A stretch of 64,000 nucleotides of DNA from the NCBI GenBank assembly GCA_025504975.1, contig JANUWI010000007.1, positions 1,178,001-1,242,000 on the forward strand, read 5' to 3'. The stretch comes from Plenodomus lindquistii (lineage: Eukaryota > Ascomycota > Dothideomycetes > Pleosporales > Leptosphaeriaceae). The notes under the pieces were generated by a model. That model saw only the letters and a list, made by a program, of their open reading frames with translations, had not been told where the DNA came from and ran no database searches. This document shows, piece by piece, positions 11,803 to 21,787 of this stretch (within the stretch, counting starts at the first letter, position 1; every line of letters begins with the position of its first letter). The translations under genes and the position numbers were made by a program.

Positions 11803-13086
11803 CTACACAGGCTGTCGCCAACTACACAGATCATCTCTCAAGTCAAACTCATCGACTTCATGGTGTGGACGATGGCGTGCACGCGCAGCCTCTGCTTTCA
11901 TCTGAGAGGCCTGTTGCTCCAGGCTGTTTCTGCCGCGCACACCCGACGCCTTTGCATGTCCATCACCAGGCCGCAACGTCTCGTGTGACTTGCGGTGCGT
12001 GCCACTACTTCCGCGCATATGTCGCGGCTCGCTTTCGCTTACTGAACTGCTACTATCTCCTGCCGCGACTGCGAATCGTACAGGTTGGTGTCGTGCCTGG
12101 TGCTGGTGTGAATGCTGATGCTGGTGCGAATAAGGCTTCTCTCGGTCGCCCCAACCGTCTCCGCCAGCAAAAATGTCTTCGATGCATTCGTCTGCCTTGA
12201 GTTCGCCGGGTTGCGCTGACCAATACGCGGCTAATGTGCGCCGGTACATGTCTTGCAGTTCACCGGCTTCTCGAGATTTGCTGTTTAGCGTTGGGGTAGC
12301 TGCAAATGGTCAGTAACAGCATCACAGCAGGTCCAGTCAACTTACCGCCAGACTCTTCCAGTTCGGCCTGTTCGCCGGCGATGATGCCCGCAATACCACT
12401 GAACACCTGTGCCGTCTTGAGTGCAGGCGCAACAAAGTTCTTGTCGCCCTCAGTCTGCTTCATGTAGATGCCCACATTGAGCGTGCTGTTGATCTTGCTG
12501 TCCTGCATGAGGTAGCGTCTCTTGACCCCAGGCTCTTCGCCTGGTGCAGCCGCCATTTCACTGGGCTCAACGTATTCTGCGAGGTTGAGCTTGACGTGCC
12601 CCAGTGTGATGCGGTCGCCCCGTCCCGAGCCACCATAGTACTCTTGAACGACCTCGAACTCGATCCAGCTTTCGTGGAGCATGCCATTCTTGTCAACGGT
12701 AAGGCGGACGGGGATGGTGATTTCGTAGTTGTAGAGGACCTTGTGGTCGCGGACGGGCGCGCTGTCAGTGCGGCCGCGATGGTCTGCAGCGGTCGAGTGG
12801 GACAGATGCCACTTTATGAAGGAGGAGCCCGATGCAAGCGGGACATTGTTGAGGTCGATAATCTAAGCCATCTTGTCAGGTCGCCGGAGCCAGGCCAGGG
12901 GTGGGTGGTGCACATCTCACTCTCAGGTGGAGGTCGAATTTGGGCTGCGATCACGTCAGCGGTCTTGTTGGAGTGGAGCGCATGCATGCATATCCTGGGC
13001 AGAATCAGAAGCCTCACCCGTCGGTTCTTGGGCACTGCGATAGTGAGCGTTTGGGTCGCAAAAGCGACGGCGCGGCGCGAGGCCAT
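11803..13086 (-). CDS. NT-C2 (EEIG1/EHBP1 N-terminal C2) domain protein
   Basis: Four exons, 13086-13018, 12944-12921, 12862-12346 and 12299-11803, give 368 residues. The second exon is only 24 nt and encodes PKFDLHLR. The N-terminal ~170 residues form the NT-C2 domain: a KNRRPKFDLHLR start, IIDLNNVPLASGSSFIKWHL, the hydrophobic YNYEITIPVRL strand, then the GRITLG-type segment. In fungi and animals this domain binds membranes or cytoskeletal partners. The middle is followed by a His/Gln-rich repeat (HQHQHSHQHQ), a disordered Ser/Arg/His region and a conserved-looking acidic terminus, EFDLRDDLCSW. The splice joins are all in frame. Function in fungi is poorly defined; I infer a membrane-associated adaptor. 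Confidence 0.82.
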
Positions 13087-13348
13087 GGCTCACCGAAGGC
13101 TTGCATGTTGAAGGGGGAAAGAGGAGAGGGCGGGAAAAGCCACAAGGGCGCGTCTGTCAGTCAGGCTGAGGGCGTGACAGGGTTGTTGCGATGAAAGCAG
13201 CAGGCACGACGGCCGGCCCTGCAACGATGCGATTCCAAGCTGCGAACTGCTTTCGGCGTTTCCCATCGCCCCGAACCCCACGCGCCGCATCGCCCAGCCA
13301 GATCGACTCCGCAGTGGCCGCGCGCTGCCCCAGGCTACACGCAAGACA

Positions 13349-14948
13349 ATGACGCTGATGCCAGACGCTGATGCCATTGCCGACTGTGTTTTGGCGACGT
13401 TTGACAGCCTCCCCGAGAAGCGGAAACCGAGAGCCCGCGGTGAGGGCTTGAGGGAATGGGTCCCGCTTGCCGGCGTCGTCCTATCTCAAGGTACAGAACT
13501 GCTCATGTGCTCCTGGCACCTGTTCCTTTTGCTTATGCTCATGATTCGACAAAGGCGACAGGCTGTCATGTGTCTCATTAGGGTAAGCTCACAGTTATTT
13601 TGTCACCAACCTTTGCACCATTGGCCCTCGATATCGCGCCATGCACAGTCTCGGTGGAATGCAAAGTTTGTCGTGTTACTGCATGCATGGAGCAATTCGC
13701 CCGAAGCCAAGTCTCGACCACAAAGGTCCAGCCTCGTCGAGAGACAGCATAGGATTTGACATCAGCCAAATTCATCGTTAGAACCGTGCTCGTGCTGTTC
13801 ATTTGGAATTGCTGCTATGCACCTGCACATTATGAACCACGTGACTAACCAGCATCAGCACTGGCATGAAATGCCTCCCCTCCAACAAACTCCCCGCAGC
13901 CCACGGCAATATCCTCCACGACTGGCACGCCGAGGTTATAGCCATAAGGGCATTCAACCGCTACCTGCTTGACCAATTTCTCCTTCTCAGCACCTCGCCA
14001 TATACCCCGTCAACATTCCTTCAACGGCGCCCATTAAATGAGCAGACTGAAACGCAACCTCAACCCTTCACCATCAAAGATGATGTACACATCCACATGT
14101 ACTGCTCCGAAGCCCCCTGCGGCGACGCAAGCATGGAACTCGTCATGTCCGCTCAAGAAGACGCCACACCATGGACCAGTGCACCTCCTACCATCACCTC
14201 GGCCACCACAGACCCATGCACATCCCAACCGATACCAGACGAAGCTGCAGCCTTGCGTGGACGTTCCAACTTCTCCCTCCTCGGCCTCGTCCGCTGTAAA
14301 CCCTCCCGTCCAGACGCCCCACCAACACTGAGTAAATCCTGCACCGACAAACTCGCCCTCAAACAAGCTACCTCGCTGCTCTCATCCACAACTTCACAGC
14401 TCATATCACCTGCAAACGCGTATATCCACTCCTTGATCTTACCACAGTCGCAGTACGTGCCCTCAGCATGTGAACGAGCATTCTCTCGCTCTGGCCGGCT
14501 AAACGGGTTGAGTCAATCCAGTATCGAGGGCTGGAAAGGCGGGTATCGTTTCGCGCCGTTTGAGGTCACAAGTACAGCCCGTGAGTTCACATGGAGTAGA
14601 CGTATGATCAAAGGGGGTGAGAAAGCAATGCCGAGTAATCTCAGCGCGGTGTGGACGCCGAGTTGGCAGGAGACGCTGATTGGAGGCGTACTGCAGGGAC
14701 GGAAACAAAGTGATCCCAGGGGTGCGAGTAGGATCTGTAGGAGGAAGATGTGGGGTATTGCGTTGCAGATTGGGGGGACTGTTGGTGCAAAGGTGGTGGG
14801 GGAAGTATTGGGGAAAAGGAAGTATGGAGAGGTTAAAGGGGACGAGGTACTAGAGGGACGGAGGAGGGTTAAGTATGATGTAAAGACTGGTGGTTTGAAA
14901 GGATGGGTATCAAACACTGGCGATGACGAATTTAGCCTTGACGAATAG
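13349..14948 (+). CDS. TAD1: tRNA-specific adenosine deaminase 1
   Basis: Deaminates A37 of tRNA-Ala to inosine; ADAR-type deaminase family. Exons 13349-13490, 13555-13582 (28 nt) and 13859-14948 give 419 residues. The junctions rebuild the family sequence LSCVSLGTGMKCLP. The zinc site is complete: His80 and catalytic Glu82 (HAEV), Cys144 (APCGD) and Cys218 (SKSCTDKL). The second intron (276 nt) is long for this genome and has a GACTAAC branch just before its acceptor. A weakly conserved insert rich in Pro/Thr lies between the two cysteine motifs. It is divergent from the NT-C2 gene (262 bases between starts) and converges on the Rad51-like gene with only 73 bases between stops. Confidence 0.92.
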
Positions 14949-15021
14949 TCACAAAGCTAGAATTCATTACTCTTAGTATTGGGTATCATAAACACAACAC
15001 ATACACGTCGTTCCATTCCCC

Positions 15022-16518
15022 TCACACATCCCTTAACCCCTCCTCCCCCTCCCCAAACGTTCCCCAATCTCCAACCCTCCCCTCCCACCTATCTCCCATA
15101 ATCTCCATAACCCCCACTATCTCCATCCCCCTCTTCCCCCCTCCTCCTCCTCCTCCTGCCCCGCCCTCCCCATAGAACACCCTTGCATCTCTTTTCCCCC
15201 TCGGCATCTTCCCTACCAAAACCTGCACATCCACACTCCTCGCCAACAAGCCCAGTAAACTCGGCACTTCAGTCCTACTCGCAAAGATACTCTGTGGTGG
15301 AGGTGGGGCTTGCTTGTTCTGCAGTGGCGGCAAGGGACCATGGTTACGTGTTGGTGAGGCTGGACGAGGCACGGTTGTTGGGTTTAGCAGGATGGTGTGG
15401 AGAGAGTGGGCAAGTGTTAGGTTTGAGAGGGCTGTTAGGAAGGGCGTTGCGAGGGCGTGGGCGGATATGTAGTCTTTTTTTAAGAGGGGGTTTAGAGCTT
15501 GGGTGAGGTTGTTTAGGAAGAGGAATTTGATTTGGCGTGGGGGTGGGGTGGCAGTGGTGGTTGGAAATGGCGGTTCGGTGTCTGGAGAGGGAGAGTTGTG
15601 GGACTGGTTTGATGGTGTCTGCGAAGGTAGGTCAGACGCTGGGGGTTTGGGAGCTGCTCCTGCTGTGACGGGGGCGTCTTGTGCGTCGAAAAGCATGTCC
15701 TCGTCTTCGTCTTCGTCTTCGTCTTCGCTGTCTGCGACGACTGTTCTCTTCGGCAGTGTCTTCGTGGTCTCGGGCTCTGTTACCTCAACTGTGTCTTCCA
15801 TCTTCCCATGCGTCTCCTCTGGTGTCTCCTCCGGCTTCTTCTCATCCTGCGTCTCCACTTTCGAAACCGCTACTTTTCGACCCTCAAGTCCATCTCTTAC
15901 TTCATCAACAGCTTCTTTGACACCCACAAAATCGAATACCCGCATGATCTTCACTCGATCGAGGACCATGGCTACGACGTCCTCAACGCTAGCCTCCACC
16001 TCTGCATCGCCCAGCGACGAGCGCAACGAAGCCACAACGTCAGGAGCATCTCGCAGCCTCGCAAGAAGAACCCTATACAAGGCCAACACATCAAAGTTTC
16101 CCGTGGTATCCACAACCGCAGCCGTAGACCCTTCGTACTTGAGTAGGGAGTCCGCAAGAAGTGCTCTGCAGATCTTCACTCGTTAGCCAGTCAAAGCTTG
16201 CCTCACATTCACAGTCCACTCCCGCTGTTCCTCTCTTCACCACCCCATCCCATGACTTCCCATCCTATCACCCTTGGTGCGGAGAGGGAAAGTACTTACA
16301 GCATCCCCTCCATCCACCCCCCAAACCCCAACCACCCTTCCTGCCTCCAACCCTCCACCAAACGCCCTATCCAAACTCTGCACCCCCGTCTTGATCACGC
16401 TCCCCTTATCCCTTCTGCCCACCCAATCCCCACCAAACACTTGCTCCACCAGCCCATCCAACTCATACTCGTCAAGTAAATGCGCTGCGAGTTGTGGTTC
16501 CGCCGCCCTAGTGACCAT
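15022..16518 (-). CDS. RecA/Rad51-paralogue-like protein with degenerate Walker A
   Basis: Exons 16518-16300 and 16173-15022 (126-nt intron, GTAAGT donor, GAAG acceptor) give 456 residues. The start of the RecA core is clear: KTGVQSLDRAFGGGLEAG, as in Rad51/RadA, then VVGVWGVDGGDA|ICRALL at the Walker A position and TAAVVDTTGNF at the Walker B strand (Asp92). The P-loop has Gly-Gly-Asp-Ala where GKT/S is expected, so the catalytic lysine is missing. An acidic Asp/Glu repeat (about residues 240-250), a Pro-rich linker and a Gly-rich tail follow. A Rad55/Rad57/XRCC2-like mediator role in recombination is likely by family; the exact orthologue is uncertain. Resolved by a profile search against Rad51-paralogue families. 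Confidence 0.7.
15693..15730. repeat. CTTCGT hexamer repeat in coding sequence
   Basis: Tandem TCGTCT/CTTCGT units within the Rad51-like gene. On the minus strand they encode an Asp-Glu run, and length change in steps of six keeps the frame. Confidence 0.8.
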
Positions 16519-17751
16519 GGTGTCGCATTCGCACTAGACGTATGCGAAAACGCGTGCGTGTGAGTAGAGAGTTTTCGCAAGCTAGCTAGTTGCATGTACC
16601 GTAGTTCAATAGTTAGTTCGTTCGGTGGCTTCGATTGCTACTGTACATCTATTCTTAGTGTATCGCAATCGGAGAATAATCCGACGACATGTCGCGCTAG
16701 TGCGTTTGAGCTAGACTAAGGGATCTCACATGTCGAGTCGAGGAGACTTGAAGGCAACCCACCCGCTCTTTCGATAGTATGTAGAGGATTGTAGGTAGGG
16801 TGTCTGAGAATCGTGGATCCTCGTATCGTCGAGTACGAAGTCGTGCATGGGGGTTATTTTAGGCTCTCGTGATGGTCGTTGTTGTTCATTTGATATTCAC
16901 TGTTTTTCGTGTGTAGTCATGTTTCACTCTCCTCACCTCACCCTCTCCTTCTGATATGACACTCGGGGTGCCACACCACCCGCGATTCAAGACTTATGTG
17001 GCGTCGCGGCCCAAATGTAAGATTCACACGGCTCGGTAGATCGCCGACGAACATCGAAGATTCGCACTTGTTGAAAGGTCCGATGGGACAGCAAGGGGGA
17101 GCTTGGTACCTTGCAGAGACGCCGAACAAGACTCAAGAAGCCAAGTTTATGGCGACGTGGTCCGGCGAATGGGATTGGTCGTGGTCGTGAGACCATCAAC
17201 GTCCATCGGTGACAGGAACGAGACATCTTTCGGCCCTTGAAGAGCATCACAGAGCAATCGAGTCATCAATTGTCTTTTCGTCTTTGAATTGAGGATCGAA
17301 GCAGGAAGAGCTACATGAATGTTCCCCACCTACCCTCTCCTATCACATACTGTGTATAAGCTATACAAGCCTCCATGTCTTCTCCCTCACATTAAACATG
17401 CTTGTGAATGAAAAATGAACCCAGTGTTGGTCCCCCCCTCCTTTTAGGTGTTGCTTGCGGTCCCAGTTCAGCCCAGGTGCATGCAAATTCAATTCATGTG
17501 CGATTTGGCTATCCAGACCATTCTGACCCAAGCCCAAGATACTGCAGCGCCGACCAAGGAGATGTGCTCTTTTTCCCGGAAAGGATGATATTTGACCATA
17601 GGAGTGGCAGACTAGAGTTGTTGCAGTACCGTTGTCGTGCCGCATCATTTGTCAGCAGCGTTCGCTGAAGGTTGAGTTCGACTCCATTCTTTTTGACCAT
17701 GCTCAAACCTACCGACCAGGGGTATGTTGCTGAGTGGGTGCGGAATACTCC
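16519..17751. other. Intergenic stretch, no gene assigned
   Basis: Lies upstream of the Rad51-like gene and downstream of Pal1. Open frames are short and overlap on both strands. Nothing recognisable; it probably holds the promoter of the Rad51-like gene and the Pal1 3' UTR. Confidence 0.5.
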
Positions 17752-19663
17752 TCAAGCGGGGCGACGGCGACCACCCTTCAAGCTCTTGACTCGATTGAGG
17801 AATCCACCACTCGGCTTGCCATCGCCGGTGGGCGATCCAATGCTTTCAGTAGTGATGGCTCGGGTCAGTCCGTTGCGACCAGGTGGGGATGACCCCTCGG
17901 CCTCACCCTCGTTGGCCCTGATTGTTGCACCCTTCGCCTCGAACGCCTTGTCGTACTCATCGCTGAAAAACGGGTTACGTTCAGTTGCTTTGTTCTGCGA
18001 AAGTGCCCCTGCACTGTGCGGACCGTTAGGGGCATCAGGGCTAGTGGCGCCATAACGAGGATTCGGCGAAGTGATGCGAGGTGCACCGTCACCAAATCTG
18101 GGGTTACGAGGCTGCGAGATGCCGCGGAAGCGCTGAGCAATCGACTTCTTACGACCAAGGCCGTTCTCGGCCAGTTGCTTTTGCCTCTGAGCCTCGTAGT
18201 CTTGCTCAATGGCCTTGCGCGACGCTGGGGCACCATCGAGGAAAGTAGAAGTTCCGAGGCCGTGTGTCTGCTCTCCGTGCAAGACATCTCTGCCTTTGGC
18301 GCTGAACTCAATCTGAGGAACGATGGGCTTCTTGTACTCGTTCTCCACTCCTCCAAAGTCGGTGAAGCCTTCTGCACCCCTGCCGTGGATGCGGTCCAGG
18401 TCAATCTTCGAGTTGAGAGGTCCTGAGCCACCGAGGGAGTTGTTGGCGGAGCCTGCGGGGAACGCGTGCATGGGCGCCCGCTGATCCTTCTTACGGTTGC
18501 GGTGCGGCTGAACTGCGTCGTAGGGGCCATCATGGTGAATCATGCTGGGGCCGTAGATGCCAGTGACGTCCAGCTTGTCGATCAAGTCGAGTCCTTGGGG
18601 CTTGCGCGTGCGTCGAGCGCTAGACTTGCTGTCCTTGCCACGCTCCTCGCGCTCGCGCTCGCGGCGGCGCTCTCTGCGTCTGCGTTCTTCGTCAAGCGAT
18701 CTTTTATCGATGATGGAGGATTCAGAGTTTCGGCGTGGACGGCGATTGTCGCGGCGCTCAGGGCTGCTCGGGTGCGGTGGACGCGAGCTGGGCTGGCCGC
18801 GCGGTCTTGAGGGCCCTCGAGCTGCGCCTCTCATGCGCTCGCGCTCTTCCTCGGAGCGTGATGGGCGGTGGCCGATACGGGGATCAGTGCCGCTGCGAGC
18901 TGGAGCGGGCCGCGGGGGTGCGCGTCGCCTCTCGCCATCATCGATGGTGAGGTTGTTCTGTGCGAGGAGAGGGTAGTCAGTAAAGCGCCTGACGAAGTGC
19001 TGGAAGCGCTCCATGACGTGTTTATGTCTGGGTCTGGGTCTGGGTCTAGGTCTGGCTGTTGATGGAGCTGCCTGAGAGCAGGAAAAGTGTGCATTTTGTG
19101 TGACGTGGTACTGGTGGCAGCCAGCCCAACGGCGTCACAAACAGCGAGAGGTAGTGGTGGTGGTGGTGGTGGTGGTGATAGTGATGGGAATAGTGATAGC
19201 AATGGGGATAGGCATAGTGATGCAGTGACACAGGGGCTGGGCTGTACGTACAAAGAGCTCTTCGGCAGCGGTGCCAAAGGTGGCCTGCTTGGGCGAGGCC
19301 TTCATGGTGGCGCTCATGTCGACCAGGTCGCGCGAGGCCTCCTTGTTGAACTCCTTCTCAAACGTCGTCAGAAAGGGATTGCGCGACATTGGACGGCTGC
19401 CCGAACTGGAGCGGTCGGCGCTGGTGGTCAAGGGGCGGGCGTGGTCGGTGAGGGTGTTGTTGGGCGAGGGGAAGGCGGGCGAGGCGGCGCGGTTGCGGAA
19501 TGGGTTGTTGGAGGACAGGTTGAGGGCAAGGCCAGGCGACGGGCGGCGCTCTGCAGATAAGGAGAGCTATCAGCGCGGGCGCCCGGTTTCGTCACTGCGC
19601 AAGCGGGCGTGAAACAGGCGATCGAAGGGGGCACTTACCTGGCATTGACGGCTCTGCAAACAT
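17752..19663 (-). CDS. PAL1: Pal1 family cell-morphology protein
   Basis: Membrane-associated protein of polarised growth and endocytic sites. Exons 19663-19639 (25 nt), 19550-19252 and 18957-17752 give 509 residues, beginning MFAEPSMPERRPSPGL. The large second intron (294 nt) ends at CTCGCACAG, joining AAEELF to NNLTIDDGERRRAPP, the natural family sequence. An in-frame ATG at 19014, inside that intron, would give a false start. Conserved Pal1 core: LDLIDKLDVTGIYGPSMIHHDGPYDA and GSGPLNSKIDLDRIHGRGAEGFTDFGG (split here for brevity), preceded by an Arg/Glu-rich helix and followed by a disordered basic tail with NPFFSDEYDKAFE. NPF tripeptides near the N-terminus (NNPF, SRNPF) could bind EH domains (inference). 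Divergent from MED31. Confidence 0.88.
19026..19056. repeat. GGGTCT hexamer repeat in a Pal1 intron
   Basis: About five tandem GTCTGG-type hexamers inside the long Pal1 intron. A GGT trinucleotide run (around 19153-19177) lies in the same intron. Confidence 0.85.
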
Positions 19664-20707
19664 GATGCCGCGCTGCTGCTGGCAACCCTGCTGCGCTGCC
19701 CCAATCAAGCAAATCAGACGCGGGCGCCAGGGGACCCGACAGGCCTACGCGGAGCAAGTGCTGCGACACGCAAGTGGCCGTCCGAGGCAGCGCAGAAAAG
19801 GGGCGGCGCACTTGGGAGTCGGGCTGGCGGTACGGATGGCGTGGGCGGGCAGCCGTGTGTTTCGCACTGAGGATGGGCGGGCGGGGGGCTCTACTCTATA
19901 TGGAGGCTGCTGGGGAGATTGTAGTCTATGCAACGGCTAGTGAATACAGCGCCAGGCAGAGGCAGGGTGCGGCGAGAGGGAGGGAGGAGGCCCAGTTGCA
20001 TCGACACACACGAGGTGCTATTTAGTCTCTTTCCACGACAACCCAGCGCAGGCGCGGCTGAGCCTTTTGAGCACCGAGCAGTCGGCCGGCGCAATGGCTG
20101 CTGGCTCGTGTTTCGCTGCTGCGTGGCACCGCCGGTGATTCGAGCGCCCGTCTGGTGCCGTCACGAGCCTTGGTGACTAAGAGGAAAAGGCGGCGCTGTG
20201 GGGTTTAGGTGCAGGGAACAGGCAGTGAACTTGTCCGATTGCCATTGCCTTTTCGCCTGTTCCTGCCCGGCATCGCCCTGGATTGATTGTGCCCATCAGC
20301 CTCTGCTCTCGTCGCTGCGCTGCCACCTGCACTGAACTGACTACACAATACATCCTACATGCTCATACTCTACAGCGCTCCATTTGCCACTGAATCAGTC
20401 GCCGAGTCATCCACCACCAACCTCACCGCATGACCCCACGAGCCGCGCCCAAGCTGCACGCCCGTCATCCCTAGTCGCAGCCCGGCCGCCTCAACCAGCT
20501 AGCTGCCGGTCTTTCACAATTGCGGGGAAGACCCTGAATCCTTCCTGTTCAGCCTCCTCAGTACGACTCCTAACTCCTGTTTGTGAACTGGCCCAAGCGG
20601 GTCATTTCACACAGCACCCAATCTCCAACACCCGTCACCGTCACCGTCGCCGTCGCTGTCGCCGTCGCTGTCGCTGTCGCTGTCGCCGTCGCGGCACCAC
20701 CTAGAGC
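19664..20707. promoter_or_regulatory. Divergent promoter region, Pal1 / MED31
   Basis: GC-rich 1-kb spacer between head-to-head starts. It holds no convincing gene; long frames here are low-complexity. A hexamer repeat lies at its right edge. No TATA box is evident. Confidence 0.55.
20633..20693. repeat. CGTCRC/CGTCGC hexamer minisatellite in MED31 leader
   Basis: About ten imperfect copies of GTCRCC/GTCGCY immediately upstream of the MED31 ATG (20708). It is probably transcribed as 5' UTR. Chance reading gives an Ala-Val repeat that should not be taken as protein. Confidence 0.85.
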
Positions 20708-21190
20708 ATGGCCAGCCAGACCCACCAAGCGCTCCCTGACGTGCCCGGCCTGGGAGGCTACTCGCGATTCGAGCTCGAACTAGAGGTCAGTACCGTATAA
20801 TCTAGCACATCGACAAAACCTGCCCCTGTTCCCGCGTTGACCCGTGCGTGCTCAGTTCGTACAATGCCTGGCAAACCCGCTCTATCTCAATTATCTCGCC
20901 CAGCAGAAAACTCTCGACAAGCCCGACTTCGTCGCCTACCTGGGCTACCTGCAGTACTTCAAGGAGCCCAAGTACGCCAAATTCCTCCAGTACGCACCAC
21001 TTCACTTTCCCCGCCCCTCGTATCCGCTGGCTTGCCTGCTGATCATGTCTGCAGCCATCCTGGACCAACGCTCAGGGCGCTTGAGCTGCTGCAGCAGGAG
21101 CGATTCCGCAAAGAAATCCTGTCTCCACTTCTTGTAGACAGACTCATCATAGAAGGCCAAAGGAATGCATTGCCAACTCAAAAAGACTGA
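20708..21190 (+). CDS. MED31: Mediator complex subunit 31
   Basis: Middle-module subunit of Mediator (yeast Soh1), acting between activators and RNA polymerase II. Exons 20708-20785, 20856-20989 and 21055-21190 give 115 residues. Introns are 70 and 65 nt (GTCAGT and GTACGC donors). The sequence follows the compact MED31 fold: RFELELEFVQCLANPLYLNY, LDKPDFVAYLGYLQYF, KEPKYAKFLHHPGPTLRALELL, and FRKEILSPLLVDRLIIEGQ (each part of one continuous domain). The family is normally 110-130 residues, so the model is complete. Unspliced reading would miss the conserved core, so the splice pattern is well supported. Confidence 0.95.
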
Positions 21191-21787
21191 GCAAGACATC
21201 GACCCTCTTCAAAGGCATGCTTACACGATAGACGCGCGGAATGATTTGAAGCCACACGGGACGGCCGGCTGAAGTCAGGATGCACGGTTCCGCTGGTTCC
21301 CAAACATGTGTAGCCGTGATGCAAGGTCGTGACCGCCTCCAACGTCAATCTGGCTCTCGAGATTGCAAACTGTACATTTACATCCGCTAGTCGAGGGTCT
21401 GGGCCGTACATCAAGATTCAAGATTGCATGGCTACGTCGGCCTTGAGTGTCTTCGGTGAAATTCCAAGCCAAGGGTTCAGGCATGTACTCCGCAAATAGT
21501 TCTTCCGATGACAATGACGTTGTGTCTGTAAATACGTGAAACACGTGTACAAGGAAGTCAGGCATAGTTTATCCAGTGCGAAGCTCAATGTGTTCCAACT
21601 CGTGTTCGCTACCTCAAATCGACTTCAGGTACGGGGATTTCGCAACACGTGATTCGGTACAATGAAGCCCCGCTGCCCAATCGAGGCCCACGTCACAATG
21701 CGCGATCGCGTTATGGCACCCTGAACGTTCACCATCAGGGTACTACAGCACTTGCAACCCTCACCCCACTCCCTTAAATCTATCGCT
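21191..21787. other. Intergenic stretch upstream of the TBC gene
   Basis: Holds only short overlapping frames without family resemblance. It probably contains the MED31 3' UTR and the TBC gene promoter. Confidence 0.5.

Noticed and set aside
17752..19014. Pal1 as a single 420-residue frame beginning MERFQHFVRRF
   Set aside because: The first 19 residues are intron sequence; splicing at CTCGCACAG joins NNLTIDDG to the upstream exon in phase and restores the family N-terminus.
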